Positions 1-7,840 of a stretch of DNA of 64,000 nt are shown here, in pieces. The notes under the pieces were generated by a model. That model ran no database searches. It worked only from the letters and a program-made list of their open reading frames with translations, and was not told where the DNA came from. This DNA is from Clavibacter zhangzhiyongii (lineage in GTDB: Bacteria > Actinomycetota > Actinomycetes > Actinomycetales > Microbacteriaceae). The translations under genes and the position numbers were made by a program. The stretch is taken from assembly GCF_014775655.1 (NCBI RefSeq), contig NZ_CP061274.1, positions 2,666,001 to 2,730,000 on the forward strand. Direction: 5' to 3'. Numbering within the stretch: the stretch's first letter is position 1; each line of letters opens with the position of its first letter.

Positions 1-371
1 AGCAGGTGCAGCGCGATGGCCCCGCCGATGACCTCCGCGAGGTCGGTGGCCGCGGCGATCAGCTCCGCCTGCACCCAGAACGCGCGGCGGCGGGCGGTCG
101 GCAGCCGCCGGCCGAGGAGCTCGGGGAGGCTGCTCCCCGTGACGAGGCCGAGCTTCGCCGACTGGTACTGCACGAGCACGGCGATGAGGTTGGCCGCGAC
201 GAGCACCCACACCAGCAGGTAGCCGTAGCGCGCGCCCGCGGTGAGGTTCGCGGCGACGTTGCCGGGATCCACGTACGCGATGGCCGCGACGAACGCCGGC
301 CCGAGCAGGAGCACGAGCCGCGGACCCGTGACGGGCCGGCGCACGCGGCGCTCGGGGGCGGTGCGGGTCAT
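1..371 (-). CDS. mntH: NRAMP-family divalent metal (Mn2+/Fe2+) transporter, 3' part outside window
   Basis: The minus strand from the ATG at 371 reads about 123 residues and runs off the left edge, so only the N-terminal third is present. The sequence has the NRAMP signature DPGN in the first transmembrane helix (AYVDPGNVAANLTAG, about residues 31-45), where Asp and Asn coordinate the metal in this family. Further membrane helices follow with the expected charged loop. Family members are proton-coupled importers of Mn2+ or Fe2+ in the cytoplasmic membrane. A GGAGAGG ribosome site precedes the ATG. A perfect 8-bp-arm palindrome lies 20 bases upstream and looks like a DtxR/MntR-type operator, so metal-dependent repression is likely. 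Mn versus Fe preference cannot be read from this fragment. Confidence 0.93.
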   Translation of the reverse strand, partial: MTRTAPERRVRRPVTGPRLVLLLGPAFVAAIAYVDPGNVAANLTAGARYGYLLVWVLVAANLIAVLVQYQSAKLGLVTGSSLPELLGRRLPTARRRAFWVQAELIAAATDLAEVIGGAIALHL

Positions 372-390
372 GGCGGCCTCTCCGTCGAAG

Positions 391-408
391 TGTTAGCCGA
401 GGCTAACA
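391..408 (-). promoter_or_regulatory. MntR/DtxR-like operator palindrome upstream of mntH
   Basis: The arms TGTTAGCC and GGCTAACA are perfect inverted repeats separated by two bases. DtxR/IdeR/MntR-type repressors bind palindromes built on TTAG(G)-CTAA cores. The element overlaps TAGCCT, a possible -10, just upstream of mntH, so bound repressor would block transcription. Assigning it to MntR rather than an iron regulator is inference from the adjacent transporter. Confidence 0.8.
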
Positions 409-429
409 TCCGTTCGCGCACACAAGGAA

Positions 430-455
430 GGGCCCGTCCGGGATCGGACGGGCCC
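430..455 (-). terminator. Rho-independent terminator-like hairpin after the HAD gene
   Basis: Perfect 11-bp GC-rich stem (430-440 with 445-455) and four-base loop, 74 bases past the stop of the minus-strand HAD phosphatase gene and before the mntH promoter. There is no long U tract, as is usual in high-GC actinobacteria. Confidence 0.7.
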
Positions 456-529
456 TCGGGTTCCGCGGCGAGCGGGGCGGGCGCGGCGAGCGCGACGAGC
501 GCGACGGCCGCGGCGGCCGTCCGAGCGGA

Positions 530-1450
530 TCAGCTCGCGGAGCGCCCCGGCGCGAGGAACGCGGAGTCGTCGTCCGCCTCGCCGCGCACGATGCGCACCC
601 ACTGCGCGAGCAGCGCGGCGCCCGCCTCGTCGTGGATCAGGTCGCCGGCCGTGAGCACCGGGTACGGCGTCGCGGGGATCCCGTCGGCCGGGCGCACGTC
701 GACGTGCGCGACCTCGTGCCCGTTCTCGTGCAGCCAGCCGGCCATCGCGTAGTCGGTGCGCGAGTCGCCGACCGTGCGCCAGCGCAGCGGCAGCGGGCCG
801 CTGTCGGCGAGCAGCTCGAGCGCGCGGGCGGCGCCGAGGTCCTTGCCGAGGCGGACGGACTCGACGTCGGTCGAGATGATGGTGGGATCCACGCGCACCT
901 GCACGTTCCCGTCGGCGTCGGGCACCTCGACGCCCTCGAGCACCGAGCCGAGCCCGTGCGCCGTGAGCATCTCGACCGCGCGCGCGTCGAGGTCGGGCTG
1001 CACCCGGAGGTAGTCGGCGGAGGCGACGCTCGTGAGCTGCTCGAGCGAGACCATCGCGTGCTTGGTGGTGTCGAAGAACATCCAGTCGGCGAAGCGCTCG
1101 GCGACGAGCCGCTCCATGTCGCGCATGTACGCCTCGGGCAGCGCGAGCGACCGGTCGACGTGCACCTCCCCCGCGCCCTCGGGCGTGATGGAGAACCACG
1201 ACGCGCCCTTCTCGCACACCGCGTGCACGCGCGCGCCCTGCGGCAGCCCCGCGTCGATCAGCGGGCCGACGACCTGCGCGCGGATGAAGGCGTCCGAGCG
1301 CCCGGTGTTGAAGACGATGGGCACGCCCGCGGCGGCGAGCTCGACCAGGTCGGTCGCGATGCTCGGGATGGCGAGGGTGCGGGTGATCGGGCTGGCGATG
1401 GGGCCGTCGACGTCGAGGAGGAGGCCGAGGTGCGCGGGGGTCGTGGTCAC
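530..1450 (-). CDS. HAD-superfamily hydrolase (Cof/sucrose-phosphatase-like)
   Basis: 306 residues. HAD motif I is DVDG (residues 13-16) with the nucleophile and acid/base aspartates. Motif II is the threonine in FNTGRS (47-52), the motif III lysine is near K203 (LGKDLG), and motif IV is GDSRTD (228-233). A large insert between motifs II and III (about 75-200) is a C2-type cap as in Cof and sucrose-phosphate phosphatases, so a phosphorylated sugar or similar small metabolite is the likely substrate; the exact one cannot be told. The GTG start at 1450 follows a GGGAGG site by eight bases. The MFS exporter gene lies 75 bp upstream on the same strand. There is no signal peptide, so it is cytoplasmic. 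Confidence 0.8.
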   Translation of the reverse strand: MTTTPAHLGLLLDVDGPIASPITRTLAIPSIATDLVELAAAGVPIVFNTGRSDAFIRAQVVGPLIDAGLPQGARVHAVCEKGASWFSITPEGAGEVHVDRSLALPEAYMRDMERLVAERFADWMFFDTTKHAMVSLEQLTSVASADYLRVQPDLDARAVEMLTAHGLGSVLEGVEVPDADGNVQVRVDPTIISTDVESVRLGKDLGAARALELLADSGPLPLRWRTVGDSRTDYAMAGWLHENGHEVAHVDVRPADGIPATPYPVLTAGDLIHDEAGAALLAQWVRIVRGEADDDSAFLAPGRSAS

Positions 1451-1482
1451 GGCTCCATCCTCCCGCAGGCGACGTGCGCCCC

Positions 1483-1518
1483 GCCGCGGACGACGCCGCC
1501 GCCGCGGACGACGCCGCC
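1483..1518. repeat. Perfect 18-bp tandem duplication between MFS and HAD genes
   Basis: The unit GCCGCGGACGACGCCGCC occupies 1483-1500 and again 1501-1518, filling half of the 75-bp gap between the two minus-strand genes. It is noncoding as far as I can see and probably arose by slippage; its copy number may vary between strains. Confidence 0.85.
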
Positions 1519-1525
1519 GCGGAGG

Positions 1526-2839
1526 TCAGCCGGCGGTGCGCGCGGAGGCGGCGCGACCGCGGGCGGCCCGGCCCGCGGATCCGACGACGAGCACGGCTGC
1601 CACCGCCATCACCACGAGGTACGCGCCGGGCAGCGACGCGATCCCGAGCCCGTCGAGCAGGGCTCCGCCCACGAGCGCGCCGCCGCCGATGCCGACGTTG
1701 AACGCGGTCGTGTAGAACGCGCTGGCCGTGTCGCGGAAGGACGCGTGCGCCGCGTGCAGCATGCGCGTCTGGAGGAGCGACGGGATCGCGCCGAACGCGA
1801 GGCCCCAGAGGAGGAAGCCGGGGATCGCGACCGCCCAGAGCCCGGGCACGAGCGCCAGCGCGCTGACCCCGAGCGCTGCCGCCGCGAGCCCCGCGAGCAC
1901 GCCCAGCTGCGGCCGGCTGGCGAACACGGTGCCCGCGAGGAGCAGGCCGAACGCGCCCGCGATCCCGTAGCCGAAGAGCATGGCGCTCAGCTGCTCCGGG
2001 GGGATGCCCATCACGCGCGTGACGAACGGGTCGACGTACGTGTAGAAGCCGTACTGGCCGATCATGATGACCATCGCGGTGAGGCACACGAACAGCACGC
2101 CGCCGACGCCCTGGCCCGCCATGCGCTGCCGGATCCCGACCCGCCCCGACGCGGACGCCGCCACGGGCGCCTCCCGCGCCGGCCGCCCGACCGCGGGCAG
2201 GAAGCGCCAGACGAGCACGATCCCGAGCAGCGTGAGCACGCCGATCCCCGCGAAGGCCGCGCGCCAGCCGAAGGCCTGCCCGGCCGCGGTGCCGAGCGGC
2301 ACGCCGAGCACGAACGCGAGGCTGCCGCCGCCGACCGTGAGCGCGACGGCCCGGCCGATGAGCGCGGGCGGCACGAGGTGCGCCGAGTAGGCGCCGACGA
2401 CGGCCCAGAACAGGCCGTGCGCGAGGCCGCCGAGCACGCGCGTCGCGACGACGAGCTCGAACGTGGGCGCGAGGGCGGTGAGCAGGTTGCTCGTCGCGAA
2501 GACCGCGAGCACCGCGAGGAGCAGCGCGTGCCGCGGCACCCGGCGGGTGAGGGCGGCGAGCGGCGCGCTGGAGAGGACCACGGCGATCGCGAACACGGAG
2601 ACGAGGAGGCCGACGCGCGACTCCTCGACCCCGAGGTCGCCGCTCATCTCGCTGAGGAGCCCGGTGGGCAGCGTCTCGCTCGTGACGCTGAGGAACACGC
2701 ACGCGGCGAGCGTGAGGATGCCGACCCAGGGGAAGCGGAAGGCGGGGTCCGCCGGGTCGTGCGGCGGCACCGGCGAGCGCCGGCCGGCGTGCGCGGCGCG
2801 GTCCGGATCGGGCAGGAAGATCGGGGAGGTGTTCGTCAT
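1526..2839 (-). CDS. Major facilitator superfamily exporter (DHA1, sugar/drug efflux type)
   Basis: 437 residues with about twelve hydrophobic helices after a 45-residue cytoplasmic N-terminus. The first helix region (SETLPTGLLSEM) and the following GLLVSVFAIAVVLSSAPLAALTRR stretch, given here only as its key parts, match the AraJ/YdhP/SotB-like DHA1 subgroup of proton-driven efflux carriers. The conserved loop between helices 2 and 3 carries the basic RRVPR remnant of motif A. The substrate is unknown; family members export sugars, arabinose-like compounds or drugs. The ATG at 2839 is chosen because upstream sequence in the same frame overlaps the divergent purU gene and has no hydrophobic or domain features. 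No clear ribosome site is seen before it. It is divergent from purU with 78 bp between the starts. Confidence 0.85.
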   Translation of the reverse strand: MTNTSPIFLPDPDRAAHAGRRSPVPPHDPADPAFRFPWVGILTLAACVFLSVTSETLPTGLLSEMSGDLGVEESRVGLLVSVFAIAVVLSSAPLAALTRRVPRHALLLAVLAVFATSNLLTALAPTFELVVATRVLGGLAHGLFWAVVGAYSAHLVPPALIGRAVALTVGGGSLAFVLGVPLGTAAGQAFGWRAAFAGIGVLTLLGIVLVWRFLPAVGRPAREAPVAASASGRVGIRQRMAGQGVGGVLFVCLTAMVIMIGQYGFYTYVDPFVTRVMGIPPEQLSAMLFGYGIAGAFGLLLAGTVFASRPQLGVLAGLAAAALGVSALALVPGLWAVAIPGFLLWGLAFGAIPSLLQTRMLHAAHASFRDTASAFYTTAFNVGIGGGALVGGALLDGLGIASLPGAYLVVMAVAAVLVVGSAGRAARGRAASARTAG

Positions 2840-2905
2840 GGAGACCCACAGGACGTCGACGGCGGGAGAGCTCCCGGGGCCGGCGGGATCCGCGCAGCCA
2901 GGCAA

Positions 2906-2911
2906 TAGCCT
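2906..2911 (+). promoter_or_regulatory. -10 element (TAGCCT) of a leaderless purU promoter
   Basis: TAGCCT fits the TANNNT actinobacterial -10 and ends six bases before the purU ATG. Transcription would then begin at or next to the start codon, and no Shine-Dalgarno sequence is present. Confidence 0.6.
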
Positions 2912-2917
2912 AGACGG

Positions 2918-3790
2918 ATGACCGACCAGGCCACCCGCGCGCAGCCGCCGCATCGCGTCCTCAGCTTCTCCTGCGACGACCGCCCCGGGATCGTGCACGC
3001 CATCGCCGGCGCGATCGTCGAGGCCGGCGGCGACATCACCGAGTCGCAGCAGTTCTCGAGCGCCGACACGGGCCGCTTCTTCATGCGCCTGCAGATCCAG
3101 ACGGCCGCCGACGACGACCGGCTGGCCGACGCCCTCGCCGCCGTCGTCGAGCGCTACGACGCCAGCTGGCACCTCGACGAGGTCGGCCGGCCGCTGCGCA
3201 CGCTCGTGCTGGGATCCACCGCCGAGCACTGCGTGAACGACCTGCTGTTCCGCCAGCGCGCGGGCCAGCTGCCCGTCGAGATCCCGCTCGTGCTCAGCAA
3301 CCACGGGAAGCTGGCCGACCTCGCGGGCTTCTACGGCGTGCCCTTCGAGCACGTGCCCGTCACCGACGACGCGTCGAAGCGGGCGTTCGAGGAGCGGGTG
3401 ATCCGCGCGGTCGAGGAGCACGACGTCGAGCTGGTGGTGCTGGCGCGCTACATGCAGATCCTCTCCCCCGAGCTGTGCGCGCGGCTCAGCGGCCGGATCA
3501 TCAACATCCACCACTCCTTCCTCCCCGGCTTCAAGGGCGCGAACCCCTACAAGCAGGCGCACGCACGCGGCGTGAAGCTCATCGGCGCGACCGCGCACTT
3601 CGTCACGAGTGACCTCGACGAGGGCCCGATCGTGGAGCAGAACGTGGTGCGCGTCGACCACTCCCGCAGCGCCCGCGAGCTCATGGCCATCGGCCAGGAC
3701 GAGGAGTCGCGCACCCTCACGCAGGCCGTGCGCTGGTTCGCGGAGCACCGCGTGCTGCTCGACGGGGCGCGCACGATCATCTTCCGCTGA
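2918..3790 (+). CDS. purU: Formyltetrahydrofolate deformylase
   Basis: 290 residues. It hydrolyses 10-formyl-tetrahydrofolate to formate and tetrahydrofolate, balancing the one-carbon pool and feeding formate to purine synthesis. An N-terminal ACT regulatory domain (about 12-88, beginning VLSFSCDDRPGIV) is followed by a formyltransferase-fold domain (about 95-280). The catalytic motif INIHHSFLPGF (195-205) carries the Asn and His, and TSDLDEGPI near 230-238 supplies the acidic residue. The HHSFLPGFKGANPY form distinguishes PurU from PurN. Length is typical for the family. The start is leaderless, with a -10 at 2906-2911. It is transcribed divergently from the MFS gene and ends before a bidirectional terminator. 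Confidence 0.96.
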   Translation: MTDQATRAQPPHRVLSFSCDDRPGIVHAIAGAIVEAGGDITESQQFSSADTGRFFMRLQIQTAADDDRLADALAAVVERYDASWHLDEVGRPLRTLVLGSTAEHCVNDLLFRQRAGQLPVEIPLVLSNHGKLADLAGFYGVPFEHVPVTDDASKRAFEERVIRAVEEHDVELVVLARYMQILSPELCARLSGRIINIHHSFLPGFKGANPYKQAHARGVKLIGATAHFVTSDLDEGPIVEQNVVRVDHSRSARELMAIGQDEESRTLTQAVRWFAEHRVLLDGARTIIFR

Positions 3791-3858
3791 CGCCGTCGGC
3801 GCGCCTGACACCGTCGGCGCGCACCGCGTCGTCGGCGGGCACCGCCCCGGGCATGCGA

Positions 3859-3890
3859 GAGGGGCGGGCGCCTCCCGGCGCCCGCCCCTC
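3859..3890. terminator. Bidirectional terminator between purU and subtilase gene
   Basis: Perfect 14-bp stem (3859-3872 with 3877-3890), four-base loop TCCC, in the gap between two convergent genes. Confidence 0.85.
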
Positions 3891-3915
3891 GAGCGGTGGT
3901 CCTACGTCAGCCGGA

Positions 3916-6900
3916 TCAGCGGCTCACGTAGAGGTACTTCGGCGCGCTGGTCTTCGCCGCGTTCGCGTCGTCGCCCGCGTACTCCGCGGTCACCGCGTAA
4001 CGGCCCTTCGTGTACGCCGGCAGCTCGACGCGGCCGGTGCCGGACGCGTCGAGTGCGACCTCGAACGAGTCCGAGCCGACCTTGACGGTGACGATGCCGG
4101 TGGGCGCCGCCTTCGCGCGGCTGTCGACCTTGACCGTGACGACGGCCTTCTGCGCGCTGGTCAGCACGGGCGGCTTGACGCTCACCGTCACGGTGCTGGC
4201 CAGCTTGATCACGACGGGCTCGCTGGTCGCGGTGCCCGAGGGCCCCGTCGCGGGCTTCGCGGTGACGACGACCGTGATCTCCTTGCCCGACACCGACGGC
4301 GAGACCCGGTAGGTCGCGCGCGTCTGGCCGGCGATCGGCTTGCCGTCCGCGAACCATCGGTACGAGAACGCGAGGCCCTCCTGGTCCCACGTGCCGGTCG
4401 ACGCCGTGAGCGTCTGGCCGGCGACGGGCGTGCCCGTGATCACGGGCGGCGCGGTCGCGACCGGGGCCGGGATCGCGCCGGACTCGATGCGCACGTACGT
4501 CGACGCGTCGGTTCCCGCGTAGGCGACGCGGCCGAGGTACGCGGTCTCGGGGGCGAGCCCGCTCCACGAGGCCGTGTAGGTGACCGGTCGGCTCTGCACC
4601 GCGTCGAGCGGGTTCGGGGACACCGTGAAGGCGCCCTCGTCCGTCGACTCGGAGAGGTCGAACTGCGTGACCGTGAAGTCCTGCGTGGTCTGGCCCGCCG
4701 GGATCGAGAAGACCGACACGACGACGACGTAGTCGCCCGCCTTCGGCGTCTCGATGGTCACGGACTCGTCGGCCGACTCGGTCGCCGAGGAGAACTCCTC
4801 GACCGGCTTCCCGCCCTCGAGGCGGAACACCGAGAGGTCGAGGTCCGCCTCGTCATCCGCCGAGTCGAGGTCGATCCGGGTGGCGAGCTGGCCCGCCGGG
4901 ACGGTCGTCTCGTACTCGAACTCCGCCTTCGCGGGGCCCGTGCCGGAGATCGGCGAGGACGCGTCGGCCGGGTTCGCGTAGACGCGGCCGGCCGCCAGGC
5001 CCTCCGCGGCGAGCGCGATCGGGCCGGTGGTGCCGGGCGTCACGGTGACGTCGACGGATCCGGTGATCCCCTTCCCCTGCACCTCGTCGGGCGCGGCGAT
5101 GGAGACCGGGTTCACCGCGATCGGGCTGCGCACCGTGGTGGCGCCGCTCGTCCAGGTGAGCGATCCGGTGGCGTACGCGTCGACGGGCGCCGTGGTGCGC
5201 GTGAACGCGACCTCGAACGACTTCGTCTGGCCCGCCTCGGTGAACTCCAGCGTCTTCGGGGTCACGTCGGCCGTGACGCCCTCGAGGCCCTGGATGCTCG
5301 CCGTGTAGGTGCCGGCGCGCGTGGAGGTGACCTCGCGCGTCACGGTCTCGGAGCCGGTGAGGGCGCCGATCGCGATGCTCGCCAGGTTGAGCTCCGAGGG
5401 GTCGACCGGGTCGACGCCCGTCGCGTAGCCGGTGGCCGCGAGGTAGGCGACCCAGTCGTCGTAGCCGTTGAGGTACAGCAGGCCGGCGTCGAGGTAGCGG
5501 CGCGCGTCGACGTGGCCGGCGCCCTGGGCGAACGGATCCGTGACCGGGTCGCCGTCCGCGTCCTTCGTGTCGTACGCGGTCGTCATGAGCGCGGACTTGA
5601 TCTCCGAGACGGGCGCGTTCGGGCGCTCGCCCAGGTAGAGCAGCGCGAGGCCGGCCACGTGCGGGGCCGCCATCGACGTGCCCGACAGGAGCGCGAAGGT
5701 CGGCTCGGCGCCCTCCGCGTTGTTCGTCGCCGCGATGATCGAGACGCCGGGCGCCGTGACGTCCGGCTTCAGGATGTCGCTGCCGTCCGCGAGGACCGGG
5801 CCGCGCGAGCTGAAACCGGCGACCTGGGGGGTCGGGGCGGAGACGCCCGTCGTGTTGTCCGGCACCAGGGTGACGGTGGCGCCGGGCGTGGCCGCGTACG
5901 CGGAGACCGCGGCGTAGACGTCGGCGTCGAGGTGGACGGTCGGCACGGCGTGCGTGTCGGCGTCGATCGAGTTGGGCGTCGGGTTCACGAGCACCATGCC
6001 GATGCCGCCCGCGCGCTCGACCTCGGCCGACTTGGCGACGCGATCGACGACGCCGCGCTCGCACAGGACGATCTTCCCGGCCGTCTTCGCCGGGTCGAGG
6101 GTTCCGGGTCCGCACAGGGCCGGCGTGGTCGCACCCGCCGCGGCGACGGAGGCCGCGGTCACGAAGGCGCCCGAGACGGGCTCGGTCACGGTGATCGACG
6201 AGCCCGCGAACTGCTGCCCGTCGCCGAGCTGGGCCGTGGCCTCGAAGTTGCCCGCGACGGTGCTCGCGGCGACCGTGGTGATCCACGGCGACGCGTTGTC
6301 GAGGGTGGAGGCGCCGGGGCCGGAGTTGCCCGCGGAGGCGGAGACGAAGATGCCCGCGCTGGCCGCGCCGAGGAACGCCTTGTCGGTCGCGGAGAACGTG
6401 GTCTGCGCGGATCCGCCGCCGATGGAGTAGTTGATGACGTCGACGCCGTCCTCCGTCGCCTGCTCGATGGCGGCGACGAGGTCCGCGCCGGCGCAGCCGT
6501 CGTCGTCCTGCGAGGAGTTGTCGGGGCCCGACCAGCAGACCTTGTACGCGGCGATCTTCGACGCGGGCGCGACGCCCGAGATCTCGCCGAGCGGGTTGCC
6601 GTCGACGGTGGCCTCCACGCCGGCGTTGCCCGCCGCGGTGGATCCGGTGTGCGACCCGTGGCCGTCGCCGTCGCGCGGGGAGACGTACTCGCCCGTCGCG
6701 GCGGTGCCGATGTTCTTCTTGCCGAAGCCGTCCACGAAGTAGCGCGCGCCGACGATCTTGGTGCTGCAGTCGGCCGCGGTGAACTGCTCGCCGGTCTGGC
6801 AGACGCCGGCGAACTGCGTGCCGTCGCCCTTGTCGAAGCGGATCGTGGATCCGTCGAGGTAGGGCGCGTCCCCCGCGGCGGTGCCGAGCGGCTCGCCCGC

Positions 6901-7527
6901 GAAGGACGGGTTCTCGGGCGCGATGCCCGTGTCGATGACGCCGATGACGGCGCCCTCGCCCGCGTTCTCCTGGCCGCCCGTCCTCGCCCAGACGCCGTCG
7001 GCGCCGGTGAGGCCGAGGAAGTCGGCCGCGGGGGTGGAGGTGGGGTGGTAGATGCGGTCGGGCTCGACGCTCAGGACCTTCCGGTCGCTGGAGAGCTCGG
7101 CGGCCTGCTCGGCGGTGAGGTCGGCGGAGAACCCGTTGACCGTCAGGGAGTAGGAGTAGTCGATGTCGGCGCCGACGCTGGCGGCGACGTCGCGCTGCTG
7201 CTCCTCCAGGTAGTCCGTGTACTCGGCGACGGGGGCGGATCCCGCGTCGAGCTGCGTGCCCGAGCGGGCCTCGGTGGCGGCGAGCCCGGAGACGCCGCCC
7301 TGGTAGGTCGCGGCGGCCTCGTCGGCGAGGGTCACGATGTAGCGGCCGTCCTCCAGCTCGGACGACGGCGTCGCGATGCTCGGCGCGGGGGCGGCGAGCG
7401 CGCCCCCCGCTCCGAACGAGACGAGGCCGGCGGCGACGAGGGCGGTGGCGGCGACGGAGGCCGTCGCCCGGCGCAGCGAGGATGCGCGGTCCGACTCCGG
7501 GTGGAGCCGAGGGAAGCGTGGGATCAC
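3916..7527 (-). CDS. Secreted subtilisin-like serine protease (S8) with I9, PA and Ig-like domains
   Basis: 1203 residues from GTG 7527, chosen because AAGGA lies about nine bases upstream; an in-frame ATG at 7596 has no such site. An Ala-rich signal peptide ends near residue 46 (GALAAPAPS). Order: I9 propeptide inhibitor (about 60-160), S8 catalytic domain interrupted by a PA domain (about 430-560), an Fn3-like region, and two Ig-like modules near the C-terminus (one beginning ITGTPVAGQTLTASTGTW). The triad is Asp199 (VIDTGIAP), His290 (DGHGSHT) and Ser618 (SGTSMAAPH), with oxyanion Asn near 401 (SAGNSGPG). It is therefore probably active and extracellular. It is strikingly similar to the next gene and looks like a tandem duplicate. 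Clavibacter strains carry secreted subtilases named Sbt; which one this is cannot be settled here. Confidence 0.93.
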   Translation of the reverse strand: MIPRFPRLHPESDRASSLRRATASVAATALVAAGLVSFGAGGALAAPAPSIATPSSELEDGRYIVTLADEAAATYQGGVSGLAATEARSGTQLDAGSAPVAEYTDYLEEQQRDVAASVGADIDYSYSLTVNGFSADLTAEQAAELSSDRKVLSVEPDRIYHPTSTPAADFLGLTGADGVWARTGGQENAGEGAVIGVIDTGIAPENPSFAGEPLGTAAGDAPYLDGSTIRFDKGDGTQFAGVCQTGEQFTAADCSTKIVGARYFVDGFGKKNIGTAATGEYVSPRDGDGHGSHTGSTAAGNAGVEATVDGNPLGEISGVAPASKIAAYKVCWSGPDNSSQDDDGCAGADLVAAIEQATEDGVDVINYSIGGGSAQTTFSATDKAFLGAASAGIFVSASAGNSGPGASTLDNASPWITTVAASTVAGNFEATAQLGDGQQFAGSSITVTEPVSGAFVTAASVAAAGATTPALCGPGTLDPAKTAGKIVLCERGVVDRVAKSAEVERAGGIGMVLVNPTPNSIDADTHAVPTVHLDADVYAAVSAYAATPGATVTLVPDNTTGVSAPTPQVAGFSSRGPVLADGSDILKPDVTAPGVSIIAATNNAEGAEPTFALLSGTSMAAPHVAGLALLYLGERPNAPVSEIKSALMTTAYDTKDADGDPVTDPFAQGAGHVDARRYLDAGLLYLNGYDDWVAYLAATGYATGVDPVDPSELNLASIAIGALTGSETVTREVTSTRAGTYTASIQGLEGVTADVTPKTLEFTEAGQTKSFEVAFTRTTAPVDAYATGSLTWTSGATTVRSPIAVNPVSIAAPDEVQGKGITGSVDVTVTPGTTGPIALAAEGLAAGRVYANPADASSPISGTGPAKAEFEYETTVPAGQLATRIDLDSADDEADLDLSVFRLEGGKPVEEFSSATESADESVTIETPKAGDYVVVVSVFSIPAGQTTQDFTVTQFDLSESTDEGAFTVSPNPLDAVQSRPVTYTASWSGLAPETAYLGRVAYAGTDASTYVRIESGAIPAPVATAPPVITGTPVAGQTLTASTGTWDQEGLAFSYRWFADGKPIAGQTRATYRVSPSVSGKEITVVVTAKPATGPSGTATSEPVVIKLASTVTVSVKPPVLTSAQKAVVTVKVDSRAKAAPTGIVTVKVGSDSFEVALDASGTGRVELPAYTKGRYAVTAEYAGDDANAAKTSAPKYLYVSR

Positions 7528-7786
7528 GAACACGTCCTTCAGATGGGGATCAGTGGTCCGAACGCGCCCCTTGCGACGCGCACGAAACCTCAACATACCC
7601 CGGGTATTCGCCCTGAGAAAGGCTCCGTGTTACCGCCGTGTAACACTTCCAGACCGGCTGCGATCGCCGCGCTGCCGGGCATCCGCGCGCGGTTGCTCGC
7701 TGCCCGGCGTCCAGCTCCACCACCTACCACCAGGCTGTCTTTCAGCCTCTTCCGCGCCGTCCCGTGCATGGGCATCTGCCGCGCGC
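7528..7786 (-). other. Intergenic promoter region of the first subtilase
   Basis: About 260 bp between the first subtilase start and the terminator of the second. It holds the inverted repeat at 7627-7646 and no gene that I can support. Base composition is less GC-rich around 7590-7650, as expected of promoter DNA. Confidence 0.6.
7627..7646. promoter_or_regulatory. Inverted repeat GTGTTAC-N6-GTAACAC, possible operator
   Basis: Perfect 7-bp arms at 7627-7633 and 7640-7646, about 100 bp upstream of the subtilase start. The symmetry and spacing suit a dimeric regulator, identity unknown. The inner GTTAC-N6-GTAAC resembles, but does not match, GlnR half-site spacing. Confidence 0.5.
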
Positions 7787-7827
7787 ACGACGGAGGGCGG
7801 GTGCCACCGGCACCCGCCCTCCGTCGT
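7787..7827 (-). terminator. Strong terminator of the second subtilase gene
   Basis: Perfect 19-bp stem (7787-7805 with 7809-7827) and three-base loop, 14 bases past the subtilase stop on the minus strand. Confidence 0.88.
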
Positions 7828-7840
7828 CACCTCGCGATGA

